Part shown: positions 13,030 to 25,400 of the stretch, one piece after another | How the letters are laid out: every line of letters begins with the position of its first letter | Position numbering within the stretch: position 1 is the stretch's first letter | Assembly (NCBI GenBank): GCA_003342895.1 | Contig: PTFA01000035.1 | Coordinates: 5,132,801 to 5,196,800, forward strand | Direction: 5' to 3' | Length of the DNA: 64,000 nt | Source: Casuarius casuarius | Lineage: Eukaryota > Chordata > Aves > Casuariiformes > Casuariidae | Notes under the pieces: generated by a model | Databases searched by the model: none | What the model was told of the DNA's origin: nothing | The model's input: only the letters and a program-made list of their open reading frames with translations | Program-made: the position numbers and the translations under genes

Positions 13030-16000
13030 TAATTAAAAAAGAGAAATTCACATCTGAAATACTCACCAAAATTCTCATTAATTAGCACTACTAATCATGT
13101 CTTGCCAACAAATGCTCTGGGTGTCTCGCAAGGCTAAGAGTTGTGAGTGCTGTATTCCAGAACTCAGCAAAGCTGGGATGCCAGACAGCTGACCTTAAAA
13201 TGTTGTAGCATCTTACCGAAAAGATACTCTCCTACCTCTGTAAAATCATAAGCAATTTGGCGGGCAAAATTATTTCACTGTAACATTTTAATTAGTTTAT
13301 TTCTAAAGCTTTCTGACAGATGTGAGTTTTAGGGAGGGATTTGGATAAGAGTGGAGTATTTGGCAAATACATATTGCACCTAATGAGTTTGGAATCTAAC
13401 AAATGTGTGTTTGCAATGGGACATAGGCTCCTGAATCACACTGCAAAATTTAAAAGCAGTGGAGAGAAACTTGATATTATGTTTTTAAGATATCCCCACT
13501 TTTAAAAACTTATTTTAATTTCCAAAAATCAACAACTGTTTATGCACAATTCAGGCATGTAATTTTTAAAATTGAAGTATTAATTTGAATATATTTTCTA
13601 TCTGAACACTTTCACTGAGATAAGTGTATACTAAATGGCTAGACTTTATTAATTTGGCATTTATTTAAAAAATAATGGCAACAGAATTAATTATAACAAA
13701 ATGACACACCAATTCTGCTGTCATTCTGTTTAGAGTTTGGAGAACTTTTCAGATAGCGATTACCTAAGAAATCAAGCATAATCTACCTGATATTAGTTCA
13801 AAACTGGAGTAGGGGAAGGCCAGGCAACTTACTCTGTCATTCACAGGTGCTTAGAAAGGGAATCTCTTCACGGCTGGTGAAGAGATGAGCCTGTGGATGA
13901 GGAAAGGGTGCCCATCCTGAGCCTCCCAAGAACTGCCCCAGCCTCAGCCCCACTGCCACTCCCCGTCACTTCACCTGCTTCACTGCATGAGTTTTTTCTC
14001 AAATTGGAGTTAAGGGAAGAGCAGAATGTCGTATGTACCCTCAGGCAGGAGAAGATGTGAAAAAAACTGAGGAACACTGTTCTAGTTGCTGTCATTCTCT
14101 CTCTGCCTTGTGGTAGAAGTTCCTGGCTGCTGTTTTTACTACAATAGCTATATGGCAGCTATAACTGGATATGATGTTGCCTAAACACCCATGCATTGAC
14201 TTTTGGTTTTGCATCTACTTCCCACAAAATACCTCCTCTGCTTCTTGTGGTCAGCCCAAGGCTTCTTCAACTGCCTGGACATTGAATCCGATGTGGTGCC
14301 TCTCAGTTTTACTTATGCAGATCAGGTCCTGAAGGGCAAACAAGAACATGGACAACGGCTACGTTAGAAGCAGAAAAGAAGCAATAGAGGTTCCAATCAA
14401 CAGGTAAAGCAAACAAATACTTGGAATCCATTTTTGCAAAAAAAAAAGGAGCTACGAATATTGGCAAATATTGCAAATTAATTTCCCACACACTTGAAAG
14501 CATTGCCAATATTTATTTATTTAAATGAAAATTTGAGCCCAATAATTTGACACATTCCCACTCTACATGTTTTCTATATACATGTCTTCTTTTCTTCCTA
14601 CTTTTCCTCCTTCTTCCCCTCTCCCTACAGACTCACCAAGATATAACAGGAATATGGAAAAACTGGCATAAGCGCTTAACTTCGAAACATCAAGAGTGAG
14701 TGGATTTGTAATTTTAACTGCTAGTTTGTCAAGAGTTGAATATACAGTGATACAAAGTTGAAAATATGGCTGTGAAGACCAGCTCTGCTATCTCCACGAA
14801 GAAGCGTGAGGATTTCTTGGAGTATTAAAGTAGCCTTTCAATAGTGCCCTAGAGGCAGACGTCTGAATTTTTTTTTTTTAAATAAACAATTTAAATCCAC
14901 TTCCCATTCCTCACATTCGCAGGCCTGGGGGTGCTCTTCACAAAACAGGATTTTTCAGTTGTCACTTAGCAGCTGGATGTGAACTTGACAACTGGGAGCC
15001 CAACTGCTCTGTTACCTGCTGTTTTTGCCACAGGAACAGTTGTCAGATTACAAAAGCTAAGTGGTTTAAAAAAATAATTATTTCCTACGTCTCATTTACT
15101 CTGTTTTCAGCAGGCTAATACCCGTTGCCAAGGAAACAGCAATAGAGAAAAGAGGTGCAGGGAAGTTAGATTCCCCTCAGTTGTTCGTTACAGCTCTGGA
15201 CAAGAGACAAAGTGAAAGTGCAGCTTCTGAGGGTCCGTATTCCTTCCCAGCCTGTTCCTTGTGCAGATTCATCCTCTTCAAGAAACAAGTCACCCAAGCA
15301 ATATAAGGGGAGATATAATTTGGCCCCGGGATTCTAGGACCCTTCAAGTTATACCACTTCCTATCACGTAAGAAAAAAATTGAAAAAATGTGCCCTCCCT
15401 ATTTATTGCACCTTAATAGGAATCAACAATGTTTTCTTTTACTCATATAGCCATTAAATTGAGCTAAACTGCCTCCTTCCTGTTTTAAGCTGGGCTTCCA
15501 GAACCAGTTTGCAGTAATGAATTTTAGAGTGCACAGTCACACAGGCAATCTAACATCTTCGGCACAAAGATCTTTAGGTGAGAGTAACTTAAAAATTGCT
15601 GTGTAATGCAGTGGGTTGCATAAATGTGCAGAGACAGAATGTCTGATATAAATAGGCATGAGAAAACATCACGGGCATGTGGGTAGGAAGACGTTATGTG
15701 AAGAGGCAACTAAGAGTCCACCAGTGCAGAGGTGCAGCCGAGGGCGGCGGGAGCGCTGCGGTTAGAAGCGCTGCCATACACCCAGACTGAGCAAGCTGCT
15801 GTTTGTTACAAAATGGAAGCGTTCATCAGATCTTTAGCTGTGATGCTTCGCTGTGCTACCAACAATTCCTACAACACTCACGGCCCATGTCTCGTACGCT
15901 ATCAAGTTCATTCACTGCAGCCATCTTCTCTGGTTAGCAGCAAATCCTTACAAAGTTACCTGTCGGGCCATCTTCTTCCCACCAAGGCTCAAAGAGAATT

Positions 16001-17889
16001 TGCCTTGGCTGGAGATGTCCCCTTGCAAAGCTTACTCTGGCTCTGCTGGAAACTGCATGTTATCAGCTGCCCCCTTTCACTATGCCCGTTTTGTATCATT
16101 AAGATCCGAACAAGCCAGCAACTGAATTAACCAAACAGAACCAAGTAGCTTCCAGGCTAGCAAAAAGGATGAGAGCTGTCGTGATCACCAGGGAATGAAA
16201 GAGAGGCAAGAGGTAGGATGCAGCTACCAGAGTACCACTTAACAGGCTGCAGTCAGACCCTTACCTGTGATTCAGGTACCAACCCTGGAATAGTTTCTGC
16301 CAAGCACCACCACTCCAATATCAAAGGCTTTAATATATTTAAATATTCATTAAGTAAATCCTAAATATTTTGAATTCTATGTGACAGTAATTATTCTGGT
16401 CTTTTGATGATGACCTTTAATTCGTGTCCCTGTATTTCCATAAAGCCTCAAGAGAGGAGTACCTACAATTTCAGTTTGAATGCTGAAACCAGAGGCAAAA
16501 CCCACCAAGCTCTTGGATGATGGTTGTTTTCTTTAATGGTTGTTATTTTTTGATGAGCTACCACTGGAAAGTGATTGGATTTAAGAAATCCAACAGGCTA
16601 TTAAAGATACAACACAATGTCTCGTAGACCTAAAATTAAACCTGTGTTACCAGCTGCCACTTGAATAACATATTGTCCATACATCATGCTTTCATTCTGC
16701 CCTGGTTATAGAGCAGACAGATACAGAAACATACAGCCCATGAAGTATGATCTCCAGACACTGCTGAGGCCTTACTCAGTGCTCATTACGTACGTCAGTG
16801 GGAATACAGTAAAATGATTCAAAGTCAACAAGTAACTATGACTTAATAGGTCACCATCCATCAGCTTCAATTCAATAGACTGAATGTTTGTTAGCCTGTC
16901 CCGGTTATGAAGTTATATGGATTAGCCTAGATAACCTTCACACCAGATCAGAGCGCACACACGCTGAGCATGGGATCTACGGTGAGCACGTCACTGTACA
17001 CGGGGAGTGGGCAGACAGCAAGTTGCTATGCCCGGGAACTCGTGTGCTTTGGCTCGTGTGTCCCTACCTTGTACCGCAAACTGGCAACGCTGGAGCGAGT
17101 CGGTGGAAAAGCAAAGGCCCAGCTGTGCATGCGTGGGCCAAGACACCAGGACACTTACTAATCGGGGAGACACTTCTCATACCTGGCCTGTTGCCGTTCT
17201 GATCTAAATCAATGAGAGTTGCATTTGAGCAACTAAGTACCTGAGAAAGCACACTCTGAGTTTCTTTTTGGGATACTCAGCAGAGAAGCAGGCATATTTT
17301 CTCTCATGTTTTTTTTCCTCAATATTCAAGGTTTAAAAAGGTATATATAAATCCCCTGTGTTTTCAACATGGATTACATTGTGCACTTCACAGACTTTTG
17401 CTGTGACGCTTTCATGCAGCTTGCCAAATGTTTTAAAAGGTCACTGAGTTTGTGAACTCAGGTTCAACTAATTAAAGTGAATGGAGAATTCTGAAGTCGG
17501 GAAAAACATAGGACATCAATAAAACATAAAGCCTAGCAGGTCAGTTCAGAAGTCAGCAAGTCTGTTTGCCAGCCATTGAATAATGACAAGGATGAGGAAT
17601 GCCAAATAGCAACGGGAACTTGTGGCGGTAACAAGAAGAAAGGTCCACTCACCCCCACATTCACTGGAGAACAGAGAGAGGTATCCAGCTTGTCTTCTGC
17701 CGCTGAATAATAAAGGCTAAAATTGTATGGAAAATGGGTATTTCTGAGGTGTTGTCTTTTTCCTATGCCTTCTGCACCCGGTAGCCAAGAGTTTGGCCCT
17801 GTAAGCAGAGCCCCGGGATGGTGTACAGGGGCCTGGGCTTCTGCTCTCCACTCCACTCCACTTGCTGACTAACAGCAAAGAAAAGCCTG

Positions 17890-17982
17890 CCTCCCTCCCT
17901 CCCTCCCCCCCTCTCCCCCCTCTTTCTCCCCCCGCCTCCCCCTTTCCCTCTCCCTCTCTCCCTCTCCCTCCCTCTCCCTCTC
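17890..17982. repeat. Polypyrimidine (CCCT/CT)n tract
   Basis: Ninety-three nearly uninterrupted pyrimidines on the + strand (17890-17933 and 17935-17982) are broken by a single G at 17934. The motifs are CCCT, CTCC and C runs of up to seven. Long polypurine-polypyrimidine tracts can form triplex (H-DNA) and the G-rich strand can form G-quadruplexes. The Arg/Gly/Glu-rich - strand frames over this tract are translation artefacts of the repeat. Confidence 0.95.
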
Positions 17983-18949
17983 AATGAGGAGAAAACTCCT
18001 CTTGCAGATTGTTGGGGTGTGGTATCCAGCCGGCTCTATGTCACAAGCTATTTTACTTGCACGTTTTGGGGGGCAGGAACTTTCATTCAGCTCACAAGCC
18101 AAACACAACAAATAAGAATTAGAAACGGAACAGGCTGTTATCACTTGTTTCTTCAGCACTGCTACTGAATAGGAAGAGCTGGGGAGCAGCTCTTGCTTGC
18201 TCTGTAATGACTGCTCTCCAGCTCTGCCTGAATCAGCACAGTCTGTGTGGGGGTGTGCATATATGTGCATCTGTCTGTCACACAGACGGACTGTAGCCTT
18301 ACATAATCTTGCTACGGAGTATGCTAGCGGATGCTGTTAGCATGGACAATTGCACCTGGCTTCCTTTTCAGCACTTTTTTGGCTACAGGTTTTGACTGCC
18401 CTTCTTTACAGGGTCTTCTCTTCTAATACAAGCTTCTCTATTATTGCTATTTCTCTTCTGGTAGTTTCTCCAGGTTTAACAGAGACAGGGTCTTGTTCTT
18501 TAGACACTGCACAGACATAGCGAAAGCATTCTCTGGCCAGAAGGAGCTCCCGATCACGAAAGACAAAACAGACAAGACACACAAACTGGAAGAAACCTTC
18601 TCCATTAGAATCGCTCCTTAGCTTTCTAACCATGGCCTCCTCAAACCCCATGTTCACTCAGGTATCTACTTTGTATGACCTTGGGCATGATTATGTCAAG
18701 CAAAACCACCTGATACAAAGAATAAGTGCCAGTACATCCACATAGGAAAATACAGCACCTTATGGCAACACTGGCTTAGGACCCACTGCTGCATAGTGAA
18801 GCTACGGTGAAGGCTAATTAGCGCAAGCCTTCTCTGTCGACACAGGTCAACGCTTTCCTCTTCCGGGCCAGTCCCGTCAGCAGCAGCTCAGAGCTCTCTG
18901 TTTTAGTATAATCACAGCCAAGGGTCGGTGCAATTCACCCATTTACCAA

Positions 18950-19020
18950 CCAATATCTGACATAAATGACCAATCACAATTACTAACCAAAATAACTGAA
19001 GTTCAAACTTCAGATATTGG
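18950..19020. repeat. Nested inverted repeats
   Basis: CCAATATCTGA (18950-18960) is the exact reverse complement of TCAGATATTGG (19010-19020). Just inside the right arm lies a second small hairpin, CTGAAGT-loop-ACTTCAG. The outer arms are 11 bp and enclose 49 bases. This could be a relic of a small palindromic element or chance. No target-site duplication is obvious. Confidence 0.6.
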
Positions 19021-20469
19021 AAAGAACTAGGAAAGAATTGCTCACAGTAAATCTATAAAAAGAAAAGGAGAGCAAAAGAAAGCGAGATACAACAAAACGT
19101 TAATTTTTTTAAAGCTATCTAGAAGAGATTTGACAAAAATCCCAATGCAATTGGACAGTATCAGATCAAAAAGAAGCCATGTTTGTAGAGAAAATTTTGT
19201 GCTCTTAACTATATGCTTGGCTCTACTGAGCAGCCTGTGAGGCAGTTACACGTTCGTTATTTATGGTAGGTTGTGAGTTGATTCATCAGGAAGGGTTACT
19301 ATCTGTTGGGAAAGCATCCTCGTTTATGAGGAGGGAGAAATAAAAGGTTATCTGTATACACATTGGATTTCTTACGGAAAAGCCTTTTCACCTTGCTGTG
19401 AAATTAAGTCTGCAGCGTGGGGTGGCAAGATGTGCACCTTGAAACCAGCAGAGGATCCTGCAGGGAGCTCCGGGCCGGGGCACTCAGCAAAGGCTTGGTG
19501 CCTCGGCCTTCGCTCTGCAAAGCCATGGCTCTCTTTGTCAAGTGAGGAGAGCAACACTTCGTAATACGACTTTTTGTAAAGTGTCCTAGACACACCAATG
19601 AAAAATAGCTTTAATATTTTACCCAACAAACAGTACACATTTGTTGAAAAGAGACAGTTAAATTTGATGCTGTTTTACTGGAAACAAATTGATGCTGTTT
19701 CATTGGATTTACCTGTTGTTTTCTCTCTGCTAATAGGCTCAGCAAAGTAATTATCAGCTGTTTCCTATTTCTACAGTATGAAGAAAATGAACACAAAACA
19801 GCATTCAACCTGCTCCTTAGCCTTAATGGGCATTTCTTGGAAGTCCCCATGTTGTAGGTGGCCTGCTTGGCTGAAGGAACACTTCCCCCAAAAGATCTCG
19901 CACTTACTGAGCTGGGGAATTTTCCCACATCACCAGTTACTAAAAATGCAATTCTGTTTTGTTGCTTTGCAATAGAAACAAAGCATCAAAATGCCAGATA
20001 CAGGAGAGCCAGAGAATGGATGGCCTCAAACTGTGGCATCCAGCCAAGCTGCTCCAAGTACTCAGAGCCAGGCTGGCAGCTTGAAGCATCCAGACAGTAT
20101 TAGGCCACTTTTCTGGCAAATCTAAATGTTCGTCCTTACCAGCCAGCGGCACCAAATATTTCAATAGGAGATAAATCCTTCCTCCTTGAACCAGCTAGTG
20201 AATTGTCCTTCTTTATGTTGAAAATCTCACTCCTGACTTCAGCTCAAGACAATTGCAGCTTGGTTTTCACATTTAATCTTGCGTAACTGTACATATTACT
20301 GATCAAAGGATTCTTAAATCCTTTTCAAAGTCCTACTACATTAAATGTTTGAAAGGAGACAGTTCCACACTGAACCTTCCACACCAAAACCTGCCTCATT
20401 TATTCTGGCAGCAAAAAGTCTTGACTACCCATAGCCCGGTACACAGAAAGAAGGGTTTTCAGGCATTCC

Positions 20470-20511
20470 TTTAATATTGACCATCTTTCTTTTAATATTG
20501 AGCACCTTTCA
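20470..20511. repeat. Two-copy 21-bp imperfect tandem repeat
   Basis: The units at 20470-20490 and 20491-20511 share 18 of 21 bases, both starting with TTTAATATTGA. This is a local duplication with no coding context. Confidence 0.75.
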
Positions 20512-20869
20512 GATTTCAGGACCCTGGAATATGGGTTTCCAATGAGGTGTTTGTCATGGCCTCTGTCTACATCTTGTCTCTGTGAGGAAGTTACAGTGCA
20601 GTACAGCAGTTCCCCATGTGGACAGCCATAATGCAGAGTAAGCACAGGCAGTTCACTTCCCTTCTAAAAAAACCACCAAAATATTTCATACCAGGCACTC
20701 TTAGTCCTGGTGAGACTAAGGGAATGTCCCAGCTGGAAGCTGGTGTAGGGGGGTTAATGCAATCTAGCTTACAGCCTATTGTACTGAATACAACTCCCCA
20801 GTCAGAGACACTGGACTTAGTCAATCACTGTGTATCAGCCAACTTAAAACCAAAAATAGCATGAAAAGA

Positions 20870-21280
20870 GAGAATAGTGTGCAATTTTCACCATCTCTCA
20901 CGGTGCAAGGATTATGGAACATCAAATAGAACAGTCTTAAAACAAACGGAAGGAGGTGTTTTTTCACCCAACCTGAGGTTACACGGTGGAACTCTTTGCC
21001 ACAGGACTTGGTTGATGTTAACAGTTTACATGGTTCAAGAAAGAAACAGATAAATTAATGGAAGAAATAAGCATCAAAGTTTATTAAACACAAGATGCTA
21101 GCAGTAGCTAAGGAGGTCCTCAGTACCATCTGCTACAAGAAGCTGAGAGAGTGTACCAGTGAAGTGTAACTATATACTTGTTATTATACTCTTAGGTATG
21201 GATCCACTGGCAGTAGAGGATCTGATGCGCTACTTCTGCCTTCGGACAGGGCCAGTACGGGTTCTCAGGGATATCTGCTG
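20870..21280 (+). mobile_element. CR1-type LINE, truncated 3' end (ORF2 C-terminus plus tail)
   Basis: The sequence follows the 3' end of old amniote CR1 elements. The block from 20935 to 21080 translates in shifted frames to remnants of the ORF2 C-terminus: the KQTEGG segment near 20940, an equivalent of WNSLP reading TVELFATGLG, then WFKKETDKLMEEISIK at 21031-21078. Family members typically read LWNSLPEDV...FKKELDKFMED here. Further down, a CTTCGGACAGG block near 21240 matches the CR1 3' untranslated end. Stop codons and a frameshift make it a dead copy. It is 5'-truncated, as CR1 insertions usually are. Identification is by remembered consensus, and the exact subfamily is not assigned. Confidence 0.8.
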
Positions 21281-22253
21281 TGCCTTACAGAAGTGACTCC
21301 TAAGGATGGACTGGGAGGCTGTAAAAAGTGATCTCTTAATGTGGGCTCATTTGCAGGTCCCACATTCAAAGCTATCCTTCTTGCTAAGATACATCCTCTG
21401 TATTTCATGCAGAACTGTGTCTTCTCCCATGATAAGTGACCCAATAAACCAGAAACACCCCTGGTATGTAAAAAACCCTGCAAGTTCTGCTGCTGTATAG
21501 TCATTCGCACGCATACACGCACACACACAAGCAAGCATAGCTTTAAGGCATTGTCACTGCCCTTTTGGACTGTTTAAATCTCTTCCTTTAATCACTGTGG
21601 CCCGATTCATCCATGACTGGTGTTAGCATAGTTACACTGAATCATTTGTGCTCAAAACTCCCACATAATCCTTAAAAGAAGGGGAAATAGCACCAGAACA
21701 GCAGCTCACAGTATTTGAAAGACCATTTCCACAGCAGCTAATTCTTCAAGCTAATGAGAAATGTGGGTCAGGATATATCTAACTATCAAGACCTATGCTC
21801 TGAAGCTAAACAGTGCGCCATATCCGACAATAAGAATCTAAAAGTTCTGGTTTTCTCTCAGCACGCTGAGGTCTGATTTTGTCCTGAACAACCCCTAAAC
21901 AACTTGTACAGAGTAAAGAAGATTAGATTTTGAACTCTAATATCTCATTTTCAACTAGTGGTGCAATTTTCTGGCTTGGGTACTTTAAATCCTTCTCTAA
22001 GGTACTGCCTAATACTGGATCACCTACTGTGATAAATTATGGCTTATGATTTTCCATCTGATTGTGGGGCCTTTGATTACTATACTGCAACTAGTAGACA
22101 TCGTGAGGGTCCTTGGGAAACCTGCCCCTGTGAGTGTCAGTCTGGGACCTGAGTTCTTGGCAAGGTGCAGGTTTTGTGTGTAGCACCATCTCGGTTACAT
22201 AGACTACATAATTTTCATTATATTCATCAATCTAATCTATATACACATGCACG

Positions 22254-22270
22254 CACACACACACACACAC
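22254..22270. repeat. (CA)n microsatellite
   Basis: About eight CA dinucleotides after an ATGCACG lead-in. A likely polymorphic short dinucleotide repeat with no other feature attached. Confidence 0.9.
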
Positions 22271-22481
22271 ATATGTGGATGCATTGCCATCTGTTTCCCT
22301 TATGAAACATTCATGTGAAAGTCATTATATTGTCTGAGATAAAGGTATGTCTTTTTAATTTTTAGGGAGCCAGAATCAGATTTTTTCAATTAAATTCTGC
22401 AAAACCACATGTTTCAATTTTAAATTTCCTCTGCTAGGACAGATTTTTTTGGTTTCAGGGTTGTCAGGGTTGGTGTTGTTC

Positions 22482-22494
22482 TTTTTTTTTTTTT
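22482..22494. repeat. Poly-T run
   Basis: Thirteen consecutive T residues followed by CCC. No LINE or SINE body was recognised next to it, so I call it only a homopolymer. Confidence 0.9.
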
Positions 22495-23019
22495 CCCTAA
22501 ACTGCCAGACTCTTTTTTGCAATTTAGATCACAGGACACTGAGGTTAATTCCTCATGATTCTGTTAGTTAGAACTTGCAGTCGACAAGCTCAAAAACATT
22601 TGAATCTCTCCCATTCTTGCCTAGTGTGTATCTATCTTCAAAAATTAATTGCAGGTGGAAGATGGTCCCAAAATGGAGATTTGTCCTGCCAGGCACTAGA
22701 GACTTGGCAACAAAGAATAGCGGCCTTTGCTAGTTCGGAACTAAATGAAAGTTGTCAGGGATATGCTCAAGTGCCCTACTTAAAAGCTTTAATTTCCTCA
22801 GTATATGATGATCTGTCTTACATCACCCCATTATATGAGTATGTAAATCACTATATATCCAAAGCAATTTCTTGAGATGGCAGAGGTATCTGCAGCAACT
22901 TTTAGTTGGTATTAAAATGAAAGTGGAAGGAGTATGTGTGAAAATGAGCATTATCTTTGCCTTGGCCAATAAATAATAATTGCTACTAAATATTTTATTT
23001 TGTTTTAATGAAAGTGCAA

Positions 23020-23225
23020 GTTCAACAAATTTTAGGCCTACATTCTCAAACTTAAGTGATTCAGAAGAGGTGTATAAGCCAATTATAGGTCTCTAAATAT
23101 AAGAATTGTTTTTCAGAAATTTTGGACACTCATAGTGACAACACAGCCCTCTGTAGACATGCAAGAGTTTGGAACTTAATCCTAACGAACATATGACTAG
23201 ATTTAGACACCTAACTTTGACCAAT
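23020..23225. repeat. Probable ancient amniote interspersed repeat fragment
   Basis: The stretch has the phrase structure of an old repeat common in reptiles and birds: CATTCTCAAACTTAAGTG near 23041, a GGTCTCTAAATA element near 23090, a CAGAAATTTTGGACACTCA element near 23116, and TTAGACACCTAACTTTGA near 23203. In better-preserved copies these read as repeated TTAGGCACCTAAA blocks around TTTTCAAA. The copy is heavily diverged. Family assignment is from memory and not certain. Confidence 0.4.
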
Positions 23226-25299
23226 AGACTTTTTATTACCCCATATCATACAGCTGCCAAATGGCCCTTCACATTTGTTGACTATCAAAGATAGTTTTCT
23301 TCAGGTATTTACAAATATACTATAGGGTAGCACTGCAGCCATTTTTTTCTGAAATTTTGATTCAACCAAGCAATAAGCTTTCTTAATTACTATTGCTCTC
23401 TTCTTCCAGGTTATAATTTACATCTCCTTTTTTTCTGAGAACGTTTCCCTCTTCAGAGCCAAATTAGCCTTTTGTAATGAGGTACGGAGGTGTTCCTCTT
23501 GACAGTGCGTTGCCCTAAACATATTAGCTGGCTTAGCCAAAATTGCTGCTGGGTTAGCAGTACCTTGACTGAACTGTACGCTAGCTAGTGCTACAGAGTA
23601 ATCAATAAACTCTCAAGTCCTCTCCTTCTAGAAGCAAAAACTCTGAGCATCAGCTTGTTAAAGCAATAAAAACACTTGGGGAAGCCTAAAAGATTGGAGA
23701 TAGCTTGCCATTCTTCTTCCAGATGTTCTTTCCTCACACATTCAAAACGCACACCAGCCTGATGGGCCAGCACGTAGTCCTTGCAGATCCCTGAAGACGC
23801 ATTACATTCCAGGGTTCATGGGACAGGCAGAAAAAGACCCAGACTGGCCATTTTTGGTATAATCTTTTCCTCAGACTCGATGTTCCTCTGAGTTCCACAA
23901 ATTCATTGGCTACGTCTGTACTGATTGCCAGGTTGTGGGCCACAAAGCAAGCTAAAGAACAAATTGTTACACAACCATGCCCCACATATCCATGTTTTTA
24001 AGATGTTATCGCTTAAGTGTGGCATGTTCACACTATTCTAAGGCAAAGCTCAGGTATCCTCCATACCACATCAGCCCTCACTCCACGAGAATTTAGACAC
24101 CACTAGGAAGAACTGTCACAGGTTTGTCTGCCTTATATTGATCAATGATGTTGCCATTGGTTTTATATGACACATATACAATGAACACATTCATCTCACC
24201 TATAACGTAATTAGGTGTATTGGGTGGGCCCCTGAAAAAGGGTAGCACAGCCATCAATCTTCTTGCTTACAGTGTTCCAGGGCTTCCTTACACCCATGGC
24301 TGTGTGGACTTCCATTTAAGCAATTTGGATACAGGGCAGGCAAGGACTTGTGCACAAAGCTGGGCCTATACATAAAAGCCTGAAAAGTAGACTTTAATCT
24401 TGCTGGCAGGAAGACCAACAGAATATGAATTGTGTTGAAATTCCCAGCAGTCAAGATTTAGGTCTGTTTTAGAAGAAAAGCAATCACTAAAGGAGAATGA
24501 GATCAGAGTTCATGAAAAACATGGAATTAGCTAGCAGTGGAAACTCTCCGATGTTTACGTTTATCCCTATATTACACATTATGAATCTGCACCCATGGCA
24601 CTGAAAGGACTGGGCCTATGAAACAAATTTTTTCAAGATTAAGAAGTATCATGTCCAGCTTGAAAAAATGTATATGATATATGACTTTCAGAGAAGACAG
24701 GTATTTTGATGAAAAAAGGAACCTTAAAAAAATGGTTCAACTTTCTGTTAGAGAAGCAAATATTAGTTGTTCACTTTTTCAACATGAATTATGCAAGAGC
24801 TCCTGGGAGCTGGGCTCTGCAAAAACACCACATGGAAATCAGAGGTTCTCTTCTTACTGATATTTCTAGGGATACTCGACATTTATCTCACAGGATTTTA
24901 GAAATAATGGCTCTAGTAGCTCCGCTTCAGTGAAAGTCCCCGAAGGACCAAGAATCTGTGTGCAGATGCTTTTCCAGAATCAGGACCCTTGATTTAGTAT
25001 GGTAAAGATACTAAATAATCCTCTGTTTAACGAGGATAAGCGTCTTCTTAACTTCTAGGAACTTATCCTGTCTAATTGTAACAGTTACTGTTACCTAGAG
25101 CAAAGGGTACAAATATATAGGTTATAATATAACCACAACAACATGAAATTAGTTAAATATTATTCTTAAAAGACAGTTAAATGTCTTGTTTAGCAGCTCT
25201 TGTGTCCTACTGGATTAGGAATGAGTCCACACTCAGGGCACAGAGCTGTCTGTAAGCCATGCGCTTTTAGAGAACTGTCCAGTAGTAGGCAAGTAAGAT

Positions 25300-25400
25300 A
25301 AGCTCCAGGGCTCAGTTTCCTAATCTATGAAATTACTATTCATCTAACTTACAACAAATTCTATATAATAGTATGTAAGTAAGTGTTAAAAAAGCTGATG
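25300..25400 (+). mobile_element. MIR/L2-like SINE or LINE tail fragment
   Basis: GGGCTCAGTTTCCTAATCTATGAAAT near 25307-25332 matches the conserved core of MIR and L2 ends, which usually read CTCAGTTTCC-CATCTGTAAAATGG. It is followed by an AT-rich stretch with a GTAAGTAAGTG-like end. The match covers only about 100 bases and is clearly ancient. MIR and L2 share this sequence, so I do not choose between them. Confidence 0.5.

Larger units (their letters stand above)
8431..17889. other. Unique DNA, no gene recognised
   Basis: AT-rich background with GC-richer patches at about 9230-9480 and 10590-10830. The longest frames are 128 codons (8825-9211, -) and 132 codons (15732-16130, +). Neither has a recognisable domain or a convincing exon boundary. 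Apart from short direct repeats I see no mobile element in this stretch. Confidence 0.55.
17983..20869. other. Unique DNA, no gene recognised
   Basis: No exon or mobile element was recognised. A 133-codon - strand frame (17869-18270) ends inside the polypyrimidine tract, and an 83-codon - strand frame lies at 18406-18657. Neither resembles a protein family I know. Small structured repeats inside this block are listed separately. Confidence 0.55.
21281..25299. other. Mostly unique DNA, no gene recognised
   Basis: A 106-codon frame at 22555-22875 (+) is the longest, with no recognisable domain. Simple repeats and a probable old repeat fragment are listed separately. No exon, RNA gene or young mobile element was seen. 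Confidence 0.5.

Noticed and set aside
17763..18270. Arg/Gly/Glu-rich proteins on the - strand
   Set aside because: They are translations of the polypyrimidine tract.
22555..22875. 106-codon frame considered as a possible retroviral or host gene remnant
   Set aside because: I saw no conserved motif, primer-binding site, long terminal repeat or neighbouring viral frame. Composition alone does not support it.
24950..25000. CCAGAATCAGGACCC-like phrase as another ancient repeat copy
   Set aside because: The resemblance is limited to about 20 bases, too little to claim membership.
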